Positions 36,593-49,370 of a stretch of 64,000 nt of DNA are shown here, in pieces. The notes under the pieces are model-generated. The model made no database searches and was not told where the DNA came from. It worked only from the letters and a program-made list of their open reading frames with translations. Position numbers and translations under genes: made by a program. The DNA is from Siderastrea radians (lineage: Eukaryota > Cnidaria > Anthozoa > Scleractinia > Rhizangiidae), in assembly GCA_964017195.1 (NCBI GenBank), contig OZ024889.1, positions 64,423,858 to 64,487,857 of the forward strand, given 5' to 3'. Position 1 is the stretch's first letter. Each line of letters starts with the position of its first letter.

Positions 36593-39100
36593 ATAAGAGA
36601 AACTTTCACTGTACGTTGAATGAATAAAAAAGTGCCATGTTCACAAACCATGAACTGTCTTGCCGCCGAGATGGGTAAAAAGAAACTTTTTTTGCAGAAA
36701 TTGCTAGAATTAAGGCAAAGAAAAATGTAGCCACCATGGCAAACACAGAGATTAGCGTGATCAGTTATGCTTTGTGCATTGTCGGAATTGGCGGCCATTT
36801 TGAAAAACACCCATCTTGAAGGTTTCGCAATCCGAACGTTTTACAGTTCTATCAGTTGCGCACGGGGAAAGACAATTTTCTCCTCTTCCCTCTCTTCCCC
36901 AGTACCCCCCTCTTACCTCCGTTTGACGTTATAGTATTTCCAGAAAAATGTTGGTCATTCTTCGCTTCCCGTGGGCTGGGCAAGAGATGTTCCGTTATCT
37001 ATCTCCCCTTACCGCTACGTTTATCACACGAACGGGACGGGGGTGTATAAGGGAGTTTGGATTGTGGATTATCGCTAGCCTAATCTCGCACAATTTCATT
37101 CTTTCACGGTTCTTATTTAATACATAGATAGCTTTTTCTTTGCTCGTGCTTTTCCAGCATTATTTCTACCAGTTTCTCGACTGGCTGCTGGAGAACATAT
37201 ATTTTATTCCACCTATGCAATTTAGCTGACGCTCAGGTTTTGAATTCGCATGCTTTCTTGTCCCCAGGGATACATGACCTTGTTAACCGGAGGCGCATGT
37301 AAACGATGGTGAATCGAAGTGATTTCAACCACTCCGTCGAGTAGCAAAGACAGCGTTTATGAAGAACTAGTCTTTGTAAACTGAAATACAGACGAAAAAA
37401 TTGGATTGCCACATTGCATCATCCTTGGTTGACAACAGACTTGCGCATATTTAATGTATCGTTAACGCTGTATTATTGCTACTAATTACAGCTGGACCTG
37501 AATGCCAACGTTTATCCCTTACTAGGCGGAGTCGGTGATTTGCAATCACTTTGTCCAAGCTCAAATTGGCACGATTACACCGTTTCGTCATCCAGCCTGG
37601 TACTGGGGTCACTGGGGCTGGGAGTGGGGCAAACATGACGCACGAATGGGTGCATCCACTGCTAGTGGTGCTTTCAGACTTTCATATTATATGTGCGAAG
37701 TGCGAACTAAGAAGGATAGGAGGCGGGAGGGGGGGGGGGGGGCAGAGTTAAAATGCTCAATGTTGGCTGTGTGGGCCTTACTTTCTTTGATTTTTTTTTC
37801 TACGCAAGTACCACTTCAACAAATTGGCGCAGTTTATAGCTGGATCTTTGTGTATTTCAGGATCAGCAATGGTATAAATAAACAAAATTTTCTAAAAAAA
37901 GCGCAATGAATTTTATAGCAGCTATACTGGAGGTGCCAGCTTTAGTTCTCTTGTTTTCTTTGACAATGTAAGAGCACTGAATCAAACAAACAAAAAGCAA
38001 AAACCATGAGAAAAAGTTGTCCCGCCTGCCAGGGTTACCCTACCTGCTGAGGTGAGACAACTTGCCCCCCAAGTTGTCTTGCCTCCCCGAGACGAGTTGG
38101 GGATCCTCATCAGTAAACGGTTCCTTGAGCTTTTCAAAGAAACAGGTGAAAAATTAGCTCGCCTAGGGTAACTCGGGGGAAGGGTTGGCTCAGGTACCCG
38201 AGACCATATAATCGGGGCCTAAGAGATCTGCCCTGACGGCCTGTTAAAGAACAACTTCACTGAAATAATGTCAAGCTGTCAGTGGCTTTTGAATGATTAC
38301 CGGAGAAGTTCCTTCCTACCTTATCACAATTTGTAGCCCGTGAATACGGTGGGCAAGCGTGCCAGCGGCAGCCAGCGGCTTCATATCTCTATCTTAAGAA
38401 CTGCTTGTGGATTGTGAACTTTTTACTATGGAAGTGCTGAGCTTTGGAACGCTCTGGGGCGATTTTTAAAGTTAAGCTGTTCCCGGTTCACATATTTAAA
38501 CGTCGTTTAAGGAGCAGGCTTTCAAAAAAATTCTTGACTGTCCTTTGAGGCCTTTATATATGGTTTTATTTTAAACTTTTTAATTGGTACTGTATTTCTT
38601 TGTTCCTGAAAAGCCCCATCGGGCCGATGACAAAAATATCTTTGACGTAACTTACCGGGCTCGAAAACCATTTTTTTAAAATCTTTTTTTATCTTTTGAC
38701 GGTAATCCACAAAATTATAAAGGTTTTAAAATTGAGCTTTCGAATCAATCGAAATGGAGGCTCTGTTGAAGAAGCGCATAAAATAGTTTTGGACCCTTGT
38801 AAGTTCTCAGAGTCCTTGCTCCTCCATGTTGTTGATTTGTTGACCAGTAGAGAATGAGGCTCTAGGAAGAAGATTGGTGTGATAAATGATAATCCAAGCA
38901 TTCGATCATCATACTTGTGGATAATCGACTTTCTGGACACCTTTGGGACTTTCGGGACTGCTGATTTTCGGGAAACGGGCCAGGGTATGTCGACTGCTGG
39001 TCAAGAAGCAAAATCAGGTAACTCGATGCAAGGACCACTTGGACAAACAGTAGCGAGGTGAAGCCGCATCTTGGTGTAGATCAGGATCAGCAATGTTGAA
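36593..39100. other. gene-poor stretch
   Basis: No supported gene. It contains a G homopolymer (about 37729-37742) and a GC-richer segment at 38020-38220 with palindromic pieces (gacaacttg ... caagttgtc, and gggttaccct/agggtaact), possibly an old inverted-repeat element. Confidence 0.4.
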
Positions 39101-39140
39101 TAAAACAAAAAACCAATTGCAAGGCTGATCGGACGGCTAA

Positions 39141-39202
39141 GAAGGGTAATAATTTTATTGCCCAATATTTCGGTGAGACAAAACTCACCTTCATCAGGGG
39201 CT
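39141..39202 (-). ncRNA. hammerhead ribozyme core, Penelope-like type
   Basis: On the minus strand, CUGAUGA (39197-39191) is followed by a perfect six-pair stem II (GGUGAG, loop UUUUGU, CUCACC) and the conserved GAAA (39171-39168): the complete invariant core of a hammerhead self-cleaving RNA. A short stem III is possible (GAAAUA with UAU near 39146-39150). Stem I is not convincing, so self-cleavage of this copy is uncertain. Such motifs with the CTGATGAAG start are known from the terminal repeats of Penelope-like retroelements in many invertebrates. No Penelope protein is present here, so this is probably a truncated end. Confidence 0.55.
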
Positions 39203-39285
39203 GTAAAAGCTAAGTAAAAATCGAATGAAACGGTTACAAGATTTAAAATGATTGAAATGAAAAGATTAAATATCAAGAAGCACCA

Positions 39286-39358
39286 GAAGCACGCGGTCAA
39301 GAAGCACGCGGTCAAGAAGCACGCGGTCAAGAAGCACGCGGTCAAGAAGCACGCGGTC
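39286..39358. repeat. 15-bp tandem repeat, about five copies
   Basis: The unit gaagcacgcggtcaa is repeated almost perfectly, the last copy ending in tctc. It lies about 90 bp from the hammerhead core. Confidence 0.9.
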
Positions 39359-39549
39359 TCTGGTTACCCGAGCATGCGGAAGTGGCGCCAACTGTCGCGC
39401 CAACTTCGTTTTCCGTAATTTGAGTCAATTTTGGAACGTGATCGGATCTTTTGGGAAAAACGTTTCAAATGTAAGCAATCTGATAGTCATCGTCTTTGTG
39501 TAACTGTGTCTACCCTGGGTACCAGAGGTTTTTTCTCGCTACCGTCGGG

Positions 39550-39590
39550 CCAAATCGGCCGGAGGCCGACCAAATCGGCCGGAGGCCGAG
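39550..39590. repeat. 20-bp tandem duplication
   Basis: The unit ccaaatcggccggaggccga occurs twice. Each copy contains a small GGCCGGAGGCC palindrome-like core. Confidence 0.85.
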
Positions 39591-40271
39591 CCGCGTCGTG
39601 TCCTGAATTGCACTCGGAAATTATTTGAGGGGATTCTTCATGAGTCGCTAGAGAATGTCAACAACAGCTTTAGACGGCATTATTAAATTCACAACAGGAA
39701 CCGGTAAGTGCTTCAAAGTACTTTTTGTTTGGTCTTTTGTTTATGTATAAGCACCCTTTACTCACATAAGCTACCAGACGTTTTCAGGGGCAGGACCCGC
39801 GTTCATATCTCTCTCTCTCACACACAAAAGTCCATGATTGCGAAGCGAAAAACACGTGTGCGTGGCGAAGGTAGTTCGCGCGTGGTTGCGTGTTATCCTT
39901 TTGCTTCACTTTTCACTGGGAGAAGTGAAACATTGCTCGTTGCCTGCGCTAATTAATTTACTATGCCACCTCTTGGAAACAATACAAGATACAGGTCCCA
40001 TTATTTGTATTTCATTGATATGCATCGTGCTATGTCTACATGTTCTGTGAAGCATGCGGTCAGTATAAATCGTGGACTTCAGACTTGCGGACTGTGGACT
40101 TCGGACTTGGTATAAAACGCGGACTGGGTACAAAGTGCGGACTAGCTCAAATAATATTTAATGTATTTTAAAAATGGACTTGTAACCAGGTGGATACATG
40201 ATAAAATCAATAAAAATGTTAGTCTTTTTAAAAAGTGTAAATGAAAAAATGTTGTAAAAATCTAATGTTTA

Positions 40272-40696
40272 AGGGGCCGTCGACATATTCACAAGTTCCC
40301 CGCTTAACGTCCACTGGACGTTTGGGGGGGGGAGGGGGTTAGGGAAAGTCAAGATTTGGATGTAAGAGTGTGGAATCTTGGACAAAACCAAAATAACGTG
40401 TTGGAAAAACAATATTTACTTATGTTGATAACAGAACATGAAGAGAAAAACGTACCACAGTAGAAAACTGAGAACAAATTTGGTGCCGCTGTGATCTATG
40501 TAGTTTGTCACTTATGAAGATGGCACAGAAGGAGAACGCGCTTGCAAGACTTTACAAAACTAAATTCATCGGCTCTAGAAAAACATGGAGTGCGAAGTTC
40601 CAACCGGACGTTAAGGAGGAGGGGGGGAGGGGATGATCTGACCTAAACGTCCAGTGGACGTTAAGTGGGGAACTTTTGAATATGTCGACAGTCCCT
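40272..40696. mobile_element. 425-bp MITE nested inside the larger element
   Basis: Terminal inverted repeats of about 53 bp: left aggggccgtcgacatattca, caagttccccgcttaacg, tccactggacgtt; right the reverse (aacgtccagtggacgttaag, tggggaacttttgaatatgt, cgacagtccct). G-rich runs follow the left repeat and precede the right one in mirror orientation. Non-coding. Confidence 0.8.
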
Positions 40697-40736
40697 AATA
40701 ATAATAAAGGTTTATTAAAAACATGTTATGGCACAA

Positions 40737-40770
40737 AGTTTTGGCCAAGACTGACTAGCCTTCATCAGGG
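40737..40770 (-). ncRNA. degraded hammerhead-like motif
   Basis: The minus strand reads CUGAUGAAGGCU, a loop, then UUGGCC followed by AAAAC. The CUGAUGA box and a short stem II (GGCU/GGCC, one wobble) are present, but the GAAA box has become AAAA. It resembles the core at 39168-39197 and is likely another Penelope-like remnant that has lost activity. Confidence 0.4.
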
Positions 40771-41577
40771 GGAGTGATTTAACATACGGTATTTCATTTT
40801 CTTAATTGACAAAGTATATAGACTGGAAATGTAGCTGAACTGAGGAAACAAGAACTTGCAGACTTTAAATCTTCTTATTTGTTGTGACTAAATCCAGCTA
40901 GCCTCAGATGGTGGCATTTTGCCAGGATTTGGACTCTATGGCTTTGCTGTACAATTTTGACAAATAAATTCAATTACAAACCTTTGAAAAATGTTTTGTG
41001 CAGGATATGACAGCTAAATTTCATTGGTCAAGTCAGTGTCATATTCTTATCCAGAAAAACCACATCTCATCTATAACTGTTCAGTTGATGTAAGGTATTT
41101 TTGCATATGGTCATTTATCTTTTATTTACATGTACCGTAAATACATTTCAAGGTCAGAACTATCTTACAATGACTTGCAACCAACTTTCAAGTTGGTAAG
41201 AAAAGTCACAATGAGATTATTATGTTTTGAAGTTCACAACTTGAGTGGACTGCAATTGAGAATTTAATACTGTAAATGGTTTGAGCCCAGGATTCATATC
41301 ATAATTTGGTGCAGTCAAGTGATTGTCTGAATGAGTCTAGTCCTGAGATAAGGACTGTTTGTGATGACAATTTAATGTATGAAATTCTTAGATTCAGTTT
41401 TTGGGCCCTTAGCTATAAACAAGTGAAATGATCTGTTTGTATAAGAACAAAATGGTTGGGGGGGGTGCACTTTTTATACTGAGACTGAGTTTTATCCATA
41501 GTCCGTATTGTGTACTTAGTCAGTGTTTCATACCAAGTTCATAGTCCACAGTCCATAGTCCACGTTTTATACTGACC

Positions 41578-44500
41578 ATCAACAAGGGTGACCAATTAAG
41601 TGGCTTTATATTTTGTAAAAGCTCTCAGCTACTGTATATAATGTCTACATGACTTGACAGTCCATCAAATCTGTTGGCCAAATTGCCCAGACATCTTACC
41701 ACTTATTTTAATTGAGACAACTTCCCACCTAACCTCACTCCTTACTGAAGTTATTTTCTTAGGTGTCGTATTTGTGCCTCTTGCTAGTGAGTATGTATGG
41801 AAAGATAAACTGGTGACTGAATGCCATTTGCCACTCTATGAAAGACCAGATTCAAAGATCTTAATGTTGAAAATTGTGTGTGAGTTGTGGCCTATACCGG
41901 CTTGAATTACAGAATTCTTTGCCTGTTAATTTTTAGCCAGAGACAAACTAGCTGATTTTATGCCAGCGCAAATTGTCAGCGTACCTAGCTGCTACCTTGA
42001 CGGCAATTTTCACAGTGCAGTGCAGTCACAGACAAATGATAAAAAAACGAATGATATCTGATATTATTTTTGACAAAATTGAATGATCTAATGTTAAGAA
42101 TGTACAGCACAGAATCAAGTTTCAACCATCTTGTACAGTAAAATATTAAATAGCATCACAATCCTGGGAGATGTAGGGTATGGTATGGGAGATGTGTGGC
42201 ATAAAACCTGTGGTTGTTCTGGTCTAAAGGGCTAGGAAATCACATCCTCCTAACCCATTTGTAAGGATGATTGCCAAGTCAAAACCTGTGAACAATATTA
42301 TTATTTAGAGGTATAACCAAGGCAAGGCCATTACTCAATGATCAGTACTCATTACACTGTCCATTTGTTACACTAGTGCCTGCTGTTTGCATGAACATGA
42401 GCTCTCACAATTCAATGAGTATAAGTGTTCACAGTTTTTTGAAGCTACGATGTCACATTTCAGCCACTATGTCATAGTTTTCTGACATATATAAAAGTTA
42501 GTACAATAAATTAATTTTAGAAAGTCATGTAAGAGAGCAGAAAGGGCCAGGGAATGGCAGCACGCATTCACCCTTGAAAGTTATGATTATGGACGGTAAG
42601 TTTGTATTTTATAAGTGTGTTTGTTGGGTTACCAGGTTGACTTATGTATAACCTCTTATTGTTGGAAATATGGAACACCTTAGTTGCTGGAACAAAAAAA
42701 AAACCAAAAAAAAAAAAAAGGCAAATAACAGGCACATGATAAATTTTGTTTTTAATTTAATATTTTTACAACACGTGATAATTTATATATTTTTTTGGTA
42801 CCAACATACAGTTAAAAAATACAAGTCAACAGTTCCTGCAAAAGGAATACTGGCACAAGTAAAATGTTATTAGTTTATCAGAAGGTTGGGTATTGAAATT
42901 GCAGTGCTTTTTCACATTTAGCAAATGAATTTTACTGAAAAGTAAAATAACACAAGGCAGATTTTCCTTCATGTTTTTCTGATCGTTTTTATTTGGAACC
43001 TAACTTCTTTTACTTTCCACTCTCTAATTTCCTTTTTTTTTTCTCTTTCTTTTTCTTTGCAGCTGTTTCTTCCCCCTTCTTTTTGCTGGAAAAATTTTAC
43101 CTACGTTTTTAGGAAATTAGAAAATTTGATCGAAAAACTAGCAATCACATCTGCAGTGGGTAGGCCAAATTTTCCTTCAATTTTGAGAGGATCTAGAATC
43201 TTCCTCATTCTGGCATGTCTTTTCTTGCTGCTCCAGTTGCTCATCAAAACAATTTGCATCATCAAAACTGATGACGTCACAAATGGTACAACCTGCATAG
43301 CCCAAAAACCCATTTCAACTGGGCCTTTCTGTTTTGGGGTGGGGCACAGAGGGAAAGGTAGGGCTCTGATTCAAATTTGACATGTAAACGAAACCTTCTG
43401 GTTTACACACATCACACATAATACCCCCCTCCCCCCCCCCCCCAATAACATCTACACTGGCCAAAGCTGCACAGAGACCCAACAACATACCCAAACGCTA
43501 AAACCTAAACCCACAAACAATGCTATGCTTTTTGATATCTGGCAAATACCCCAAAATTATATAAATGTTTTACTTCATGACATGTTTATCTATGTTTATG
43601 AAAAGACTAATAAATGCAAGTATTTTTCACAAATCGTGGACATACATCAACCTTTAAAATACACTGTAACTGTTAGATTCTCACCACACAAACCATTGCT
43701 AAGTAGGCAAAATATTGAACCCAAAGATGCTGAAATTGCAAATTTCATCCCCCCCTCCCCCTGTCAAAAAAAAGCATACTTGTCACTTTAAATCGAAGCC
43801 TTCTGTGTTTCCCTTCAGTTGGTAAACTTGCTGACTCTTCCGTAGTCTTCGAATTGCATGCGCACTTATGTAAAGTAGCATCAGTTGCTGGTAACGCAAC
43901 ATTGTTGTGTCGTTCAAGCCAGACATGTGCACTTGTGTACATCTTAAGTTTATTGTCTGAAAGGCGTCTTGGTGTCTTATGGATACCCCAAGATCGCGTT
44001 TTTTGAGTCACTTTCGCCTGAAATAGGATAGACTATGTTGTTGTTGTCTTTTTTGTTTGTTTGTTTGTTTGATTGCTCTGATATGGGGTGTGAGTGTAAG
44101 ACAAAAAAAAATGGGCACTTAGTAAACTTAGCTGTACATTTAAACCTTTTCGTCTGGAAACTAATTTTTTAAGAAAGGTACGAGATAGGTTTCAAGAATT
44201 GGCCGGACAGCACACCCTTACAAAAAGGTGCAAAACGCGGCCTAAGAAGTGACACTCCCTCCCCCCATAGGTTTTTTAACTCTCGTCAATGTGCGTGAAT
44301 CTTAGAGTAGATTCTAACTGTTTAGAGCGCACAAGGGTAGACGAGAGCACATGACAGGTTAGACAAGACTTTTCGTAAAGTAAAATAATTAAAAATAAAT
44401 TACACCAAATAAACCAATCGTCTGCTTCTTTAAAAAAATTCCTCGAGGTTAAAATTATGTTCGAAAGTGACGTTACGGGTTTAACAGGCCTTCTCTCATT

Positions 44501-45525
44501 AAAAGATTGAACACAAACCTTATGGCAGTAGTTTCTTTTCATAGTGTCCACATAATTTTAACCTCGAAGAGTCATGTTGAAGTGACAGTTTTTTTTTCTT
44601 TTTCTTTTGAAACACGGGAAGTGAAACTTCAAGAGACAGTATAAAAAATAAAGCGCTTAATTGTCCAACTACAGTTCTAGCTGGAAAAACTTTAAACTCG
44701 AGTTCATATTCAGTTTTATGAGGAGCGAAAAAAAGAGCGCGCAGTTTTCAGGAGATTCTTGACCGGAAAGGAGAAGCAAAGGACTTAGAGAAAGTCCAGA
44801 AAGTCTGAAAACCGCGTCAGCTTTCCCTGCCTCAACGCGCGCAAATAAGTCTAAATGACGTTAGCTTCACGTCATAAAGAGTTTCTCTCGCAGAATTCGT
44901 TGCGCTCAGCGACGGCTGTAACGTCTAAGGCTGCTCCAGTATTTACGACAAAAAAGCGTGGCAAAGTGGGAACATCTTGGAAAATAGCGACACAGTAGGT
45001 TAGTTAACTTATTTACTTGTTTGAGTCGGACACTTGAGTCGACAAGCTTGATTTTTAAGGGTAAAATACACCATGCAATGATTTAGCATACAAAAGGGCT
45101 TGCCCTGAAAATTTAATTGATGTGTTGAAAAATAAATTTTAAACATTTTATCGGGAAAAAGGGGTGGACAGTCTTTAATTTCGTCAAAATCGCAATATCT
45201 GTAACCCGAGACCGGTGGAAGAATGGAATTTTTAAAAAATGGGAGAAAGCTGAGGAAAATGTTTGTTTGTACCGCGGCACGAGCGCGTAACCTTGACAAC
45301 GCGAGATGGCACATGTCCAGTAAGAATTGCATCACTGCTAGCAATAACAGTTCCTTCTTGTTTGTCCTTTTTTGGAGATACATTTGGCAATAAAAATAAG
45401 CGAAAAGAGGGTACGACGCTTCGGTGTTATCGTGGCATCGTTATCAAGCTGAAACGGGCAAGGGGAAATATATTTAAAATGAGCACGAATTTGCGCACGT
45501 GCGCGCGTGAAAATGAAATAACTAG
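41578..45525. other. gene-poor stretch with homopolymers
   Basis: No supported gene. It holds an A-rich run (about 42690-42720), a C-run (43424-43443), and GTTT repeats (44052-44070). Open frames at 43057-43380, 45009-45383 and 45263-45607 lack domains. Confidence 0.4.
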
Positions 45526-46827
45526 TTTAACAATTATTCTACGAGGGCGAGCTGGATATCAAATGATAGATAACCAACGAGGCGCCGAGTTGGTTATAAT
45601 CATTTGATATCCAGCAAGCCCGAGTAGAATAATTGTTTTATTAAAAACTTAACCACTATTTAAAAAAAGAAAATTCAAGAAAGAATGGGAAAAAATGAGA
45701 AAAGAGATAAAAAGGGAACAAGAATTGATCACATGACTGAACGAAAAAGGCGCCAAAAACTTGCGAAGTGTTGCAGTGTTTCATTGCAAAGCTGAATGAG
45801 TCAATGTGAACAAAGTAGCACAAGTTTTGGAAGAAACCCTCCAATTATTGGCTCTGAAATATGGCAAAGTTTGGTTTTTCCTGAAACATTGTTATAAAGA
45901 TCGTTCAAAGCGGATTGAAGCCGTACAATTTCACCATATTAGCTGCTGGAGTTGAAACGGAACAACTTTGTTGTAATCTGTTCGCACAACGCGGAGCCAT
46001 CATGTGCGAGTTTGATCGAACTGAAGACAGAACTAATTTGAACTTGAAGAGGTAATTTCTATGCAGCTCAGAAGCAAGATTACTGTTGCGAGGAACATTA
46101 GAATTCACCGTTATAGTTTGTTAAACGCAAAGCACAAGATGTAGTGGTTCTCGGTTTAGAGGTTGCGGACGGAATGGTGAGCTTAAATTCAAACAACTGG
46201 AAAAGCGATTCAACTCTGTTTACATGGCATCCGATTTCTACCTGAGCATTTGGGCCTGTTGGAACACAGAGATGCAACGAGTGCAGGTAAACTAATGTCA
46301 ATTTTGCGTGTTAAAGCCGAAAAAAAATTTCACCCTTCGTTCCTTCTTGGTAGTTTGCAGCTGTAGCTTGTTTAGTAAGCTTACTTGTTTAGACTGCTTC
46401 ATGATTTTCGCACCCGCCGACTCGCCATGAATGTGTGATAGTTTTTATTAAATGCTTCTGCCCATTTCACTGTGTTTTATTTTATGTCTTGTCTTGATAT
46501 TTTGAAGTGGAAAGCCTTCCTGCTTAAATTTCTGTTTCTGCACAGTTTCTTGAAACAATTTTGACTTGTGTTAGACAACGCTGTTGGTGATGCTTGTTGG
46601 TGACGCTGTTGGAATTTCTGCTTAATTTAAATTCCCTGTCAAGTGATGTTTCTCGTCCATTTTTCTCGCCGGGTTGCTCGCGAGGAAAAAACTTTCAGCT
46701 CACTTTGTCATTTTGTTGTTGAATGTTCATTGACCATATTTGGTCGCAGCAGGTATATGAGCTGATAGCCTAGCTCCGTTCGGCCAATAAAAATGCTAGA
46801 AATCCAATATACCTAGTCCAGTTTTTA
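45526..46827. mobile_element. 1.30-kb dispersed repeat, copy 2
   Basis: Same family and orientation as 29283-30645. The opening hairpin is shorter here: it lacks the extra cgtagcg found in copy 1. Long shared blocks include gatcacatgac, aaaggcgccaaaa, cttgcgaagtgttgcag, gcttgttggtgacgctgttg and catttttctcgccgggttgc. Many small indels separate the copies, so neither is recent, and open frames do not survive in both. Confidence 0.75.
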
Positions 46828-47630
46828 TGACAACCAGACTAACTTCAATGTTCTTGTTCAGTGCCTGCAGTGTTGCAGCTTGTTTAAACAAATTCCTTTG
46901 CGGGGATAGAGTCCAAGTGCGGAAGTCTGTGATCATTTCAGTTTAATTTATTTCGTGTTGTCCTTTATTGTTTTTGTTTTACCCTAGCAATAATGCCAAG
47001 ATGACATCGAACCTTCGTTCCCTCTTTTTCGCTTATTGTTTTTGTGGGATGCCCTTTTGTGCACCCTTTTATTTCATGTTCCCATGAATTTTGGCCCACT
47101 TAAGAGTTTGATACACTATTTAAGCTAGTAAACAGAGAGTTTTCACGAGCTATTTCAGGAATTTAGATTGCGAAGAGCGAAGAAAGGTCGGCGTGGAATG
47201 AAAAATATTGCAAGCCCGTGGCGGTGTGGCAACAGTTTTCCCCCGCGTGCTATCTTAAGCCCTGGCTAAACGATCAAACGTTGTTATCCATCGTCCTGTT
47301 TGTCCCGCTAAGTGTTCAGTGGCTAAACAGGCAAACAATGTTTAAATGAGCTTAAATACCACTTTATGCCTGTTACCGCTGAAATTATCACGCCCACCCA
47401 AGACACGCAATGCACACCGCAAGCTTCATTGGCTGAAGTAGAATAAAACACTTGTTCGTGACGCAAAATGTTTGACGAAGATGTTTGATCTAGAGCAAAC
47501 AGGGCAAACCATTTAAAAGCACAATTAAAAGAGACACTTTTATCCAACTTTAGGCTGGCGTTCACCCACAGACTAAGGAACGGGAAAAAGTGGTAATGCA
47601 CTAGCATAAAACACGAAGAAAACATTCATT

Positions 47631-47708
47631 GTCCGCGGCGAGATTCGAACACTAGTAATGTACTTATTAGTGCAAGGTTATCGGATAAAGCTCTAACATA
47701 GAACTTTT
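47631..47708 (-). repeat. degenerate tRNA-like sequence
   Basis: On the minus strand there is a D-arm-like GTTAGAGC, a B box (GTGTTCGAATCTC) and an acceptor-like CGCCGCGGAC 3' end. The matching 5' acceptor strand is missing. It is a tRNA pseudogene or SINE head. Confidence 0.35.
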
Positions 47709-48456
47709 CCTCATGTGTCGAAATACAATAAAGTGAAGTGAAATAAAATAGAGAAGAATGTCAGTTCGTTTCCTTTGAAATACAGTTATTTGAAAAAAAA
47801 AACGTTTTGCAGATCAGTTTCATTAGTTTGTTTGTTTCTTTTAATTTTGTTTTTTAAGGGAAAATGGCGGTGAACGAACAAAAAGGAACGCAAAGTCGAG
47901 TCAAGAAGAACGCAAAATCTCTCTTTTTTAGAGCCTCGCTTTACCTGTCTTTGGTTTAACTGGAGCGAAACAGAAAAGGTAAGTCGGCAGAAGAACCACA
48001 GGCAGGCCAAGTTGGCAGTATGTGTACAGGAAGATTTAACGCACAGCACTTATTTTGTTGTGAATGAATTGCACTTATTGAACCGCTTATTGCGAACCTT
48101 TGACTTCCAAGAAAAACTTTGGAAGAAAATGCATGTTGTTTGTGAAGGTCCAGGCATTTTGAACGCTTTTACCGAGCTTCGTTCAAAACTCCTTGCGTTT
48201 CCCACCAAGAAGCAAGCCTTAATTTTATAAAGGACACAACGTACCTATCCAGGACAGCCAGGACACATCAAGCAACAAGTTATAAAACGTACGTGTTAGC
48301 AATGTTTTATTTGGACATTTACATCATTTTATACATACGTTCATTGATACTTGGTCGTTTGCTGCGAAAGAAATCTTCCTTTACACAAACTGCCAACTTG
48401 AGCTGCCTGCGTGTAAACATTGAAGCCTTGTAAATTGACCATGCTCGATACCAGTC

Positions 48457-48491
48457 TCCCTGTAGCTCATTGGTTAGAGCAGGTGGAAGTG
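48457..48491 (+). repeat. tRNA 5'-half-like fragment
   Basis: The A-box region of a tRNA (CTGTAGCTCATTGGTTAGAGC) without a following B box. A truncated tRNA-derived fragment. Confidence 0.35.
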
Positions 48492-49124
48492 AAAGAGCTT
48501 GATTATAATTTTCCGTAGTTTGTCATACCAGTAATGTGAAAAGGAATCAGTCGTTGCGATCAAAATTAGGGTTCGATTTTACCTGTAAATACATGGGAAT
48601 TCTTAATTCTGGCTTTAAGCGTACAAATTATTCATTATTTTTGTTAAAAAAAGAGAAAAAAAAACCAACGTGCTCAATCGATCCCTGATTGTTTTTTTTC
48701 TGATTGTTTTCGCTTTACGAGTTCGCATAATTTATTTGGTATCTTCTATGGGTCCCGTTTGTCAAAACTCCCGATAACTTAGCCGATGGTTACTTTATTT
48801 TTAACCGTTTCTATTGATTAGTGGTATTGTATTCGCACAAACTTTCCAATGAGTTCCTTAAAATTATGAATACTTTAAACTTAAGCTTTCAATATCAATA
48901 AAAATTGGATCTCTCAAAGAATATTGCGCAGATAAAGTAGTTTTCAGGCCAGGTAACTTGTTGGGAGCTGGTTTTGAGAAAGCCGCCCCAGCTAGTCGAA
49001 ATCACTGGTTATTGGCAACACAAAAATGCTGTCAGGTTAATAAAGTATTTACAGGTTTTTTAACTGCGAATTATTGTATCTGAACATACTGCGATCCTTT
49101 CATTTTTGCGAGGTTCAATTTTTT

Positions 49125-49345
49125 GAGTCTGTGAGCATTTGCACGAAAGCTATTGAGCAGTGCTTTCCTAAGGTGCTGTTTATTTTGCTGTACAAGGTGG
49201 TTCTTTTGTGTTTGTGGGTGAAATCTTAAAGTGTGATCATTCAAATGAAAGCTACTGAGCAGTACTTTCCTGTGGTGCTGTTTCTTATGCGCGGTACGAG
49301 GTGGTTGTAACTTTTGAACAGCACTGTCTTGTTGTGCTTTTTAAT
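49125..49345 (+). repeat. 106-bp satellite, cluster 1a (about two copies)
   Basis: Two diverged units with the hallmarks aaagctactgagcagtactt, tcctgtggtgctgttt, ctgtacaaggtggtt, gagtctgtg, gtgaaatcttaaagtgtg. Same orientation as the clusters at 49.7, 58.5 and 62.6 kb. Confidence 0.7.
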
Positions 49346-49370
49346 CCTTTTTTCTTGAATTAATTTCCAG

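Larger units (their letters stand above)
40058..41577. mobile_element. 1.5-kb element with ~85-bp inverted ends
   Basis: The left end (ggtcagtataaatcgtggac, then ttcagacttgcggactgtgg, ggtataaaacgcggactggg) is the imperfect reverse complement of the right end (41485-41577: ...gtccacagtccatagtcc, acgttttatactgacc). GGACT motifs recur within both ends, like transposase-binding subterminal repeats. No transposase is seen inside, so it is non-autonomous. It is interrupted by the nested MITE at 40272-40696 and contains a Penelope-like fragment. No clear target duplication was found. Confidence 0.65.
46828..49124. other. stretch without a supported gene
   Basis: It contains the tRNA-like pieces listed separately and a short ATG frame at 47864 (+, 31 codons, MAVNEQKGTQSRVKKNAK) in good context, followed by a strong GTAAGT donor at about 47980. 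This could be the first exon of an unidentified transcript, but the frame stops before the donor. The open frame at 48012-48230 (+) is unrecognised. Confidence 0.35.

Noticed and set aside
43057..43380. 107-codon open frame
   Set aside because: It begins in a polypyrimidine tract and shows no motif or splice agreement.
47323..47625. 100-codon minus-strand frame
   Set aside because: No recognisable domain, non-ATG neighbourhood, and it overlaps repeat-like sequence.
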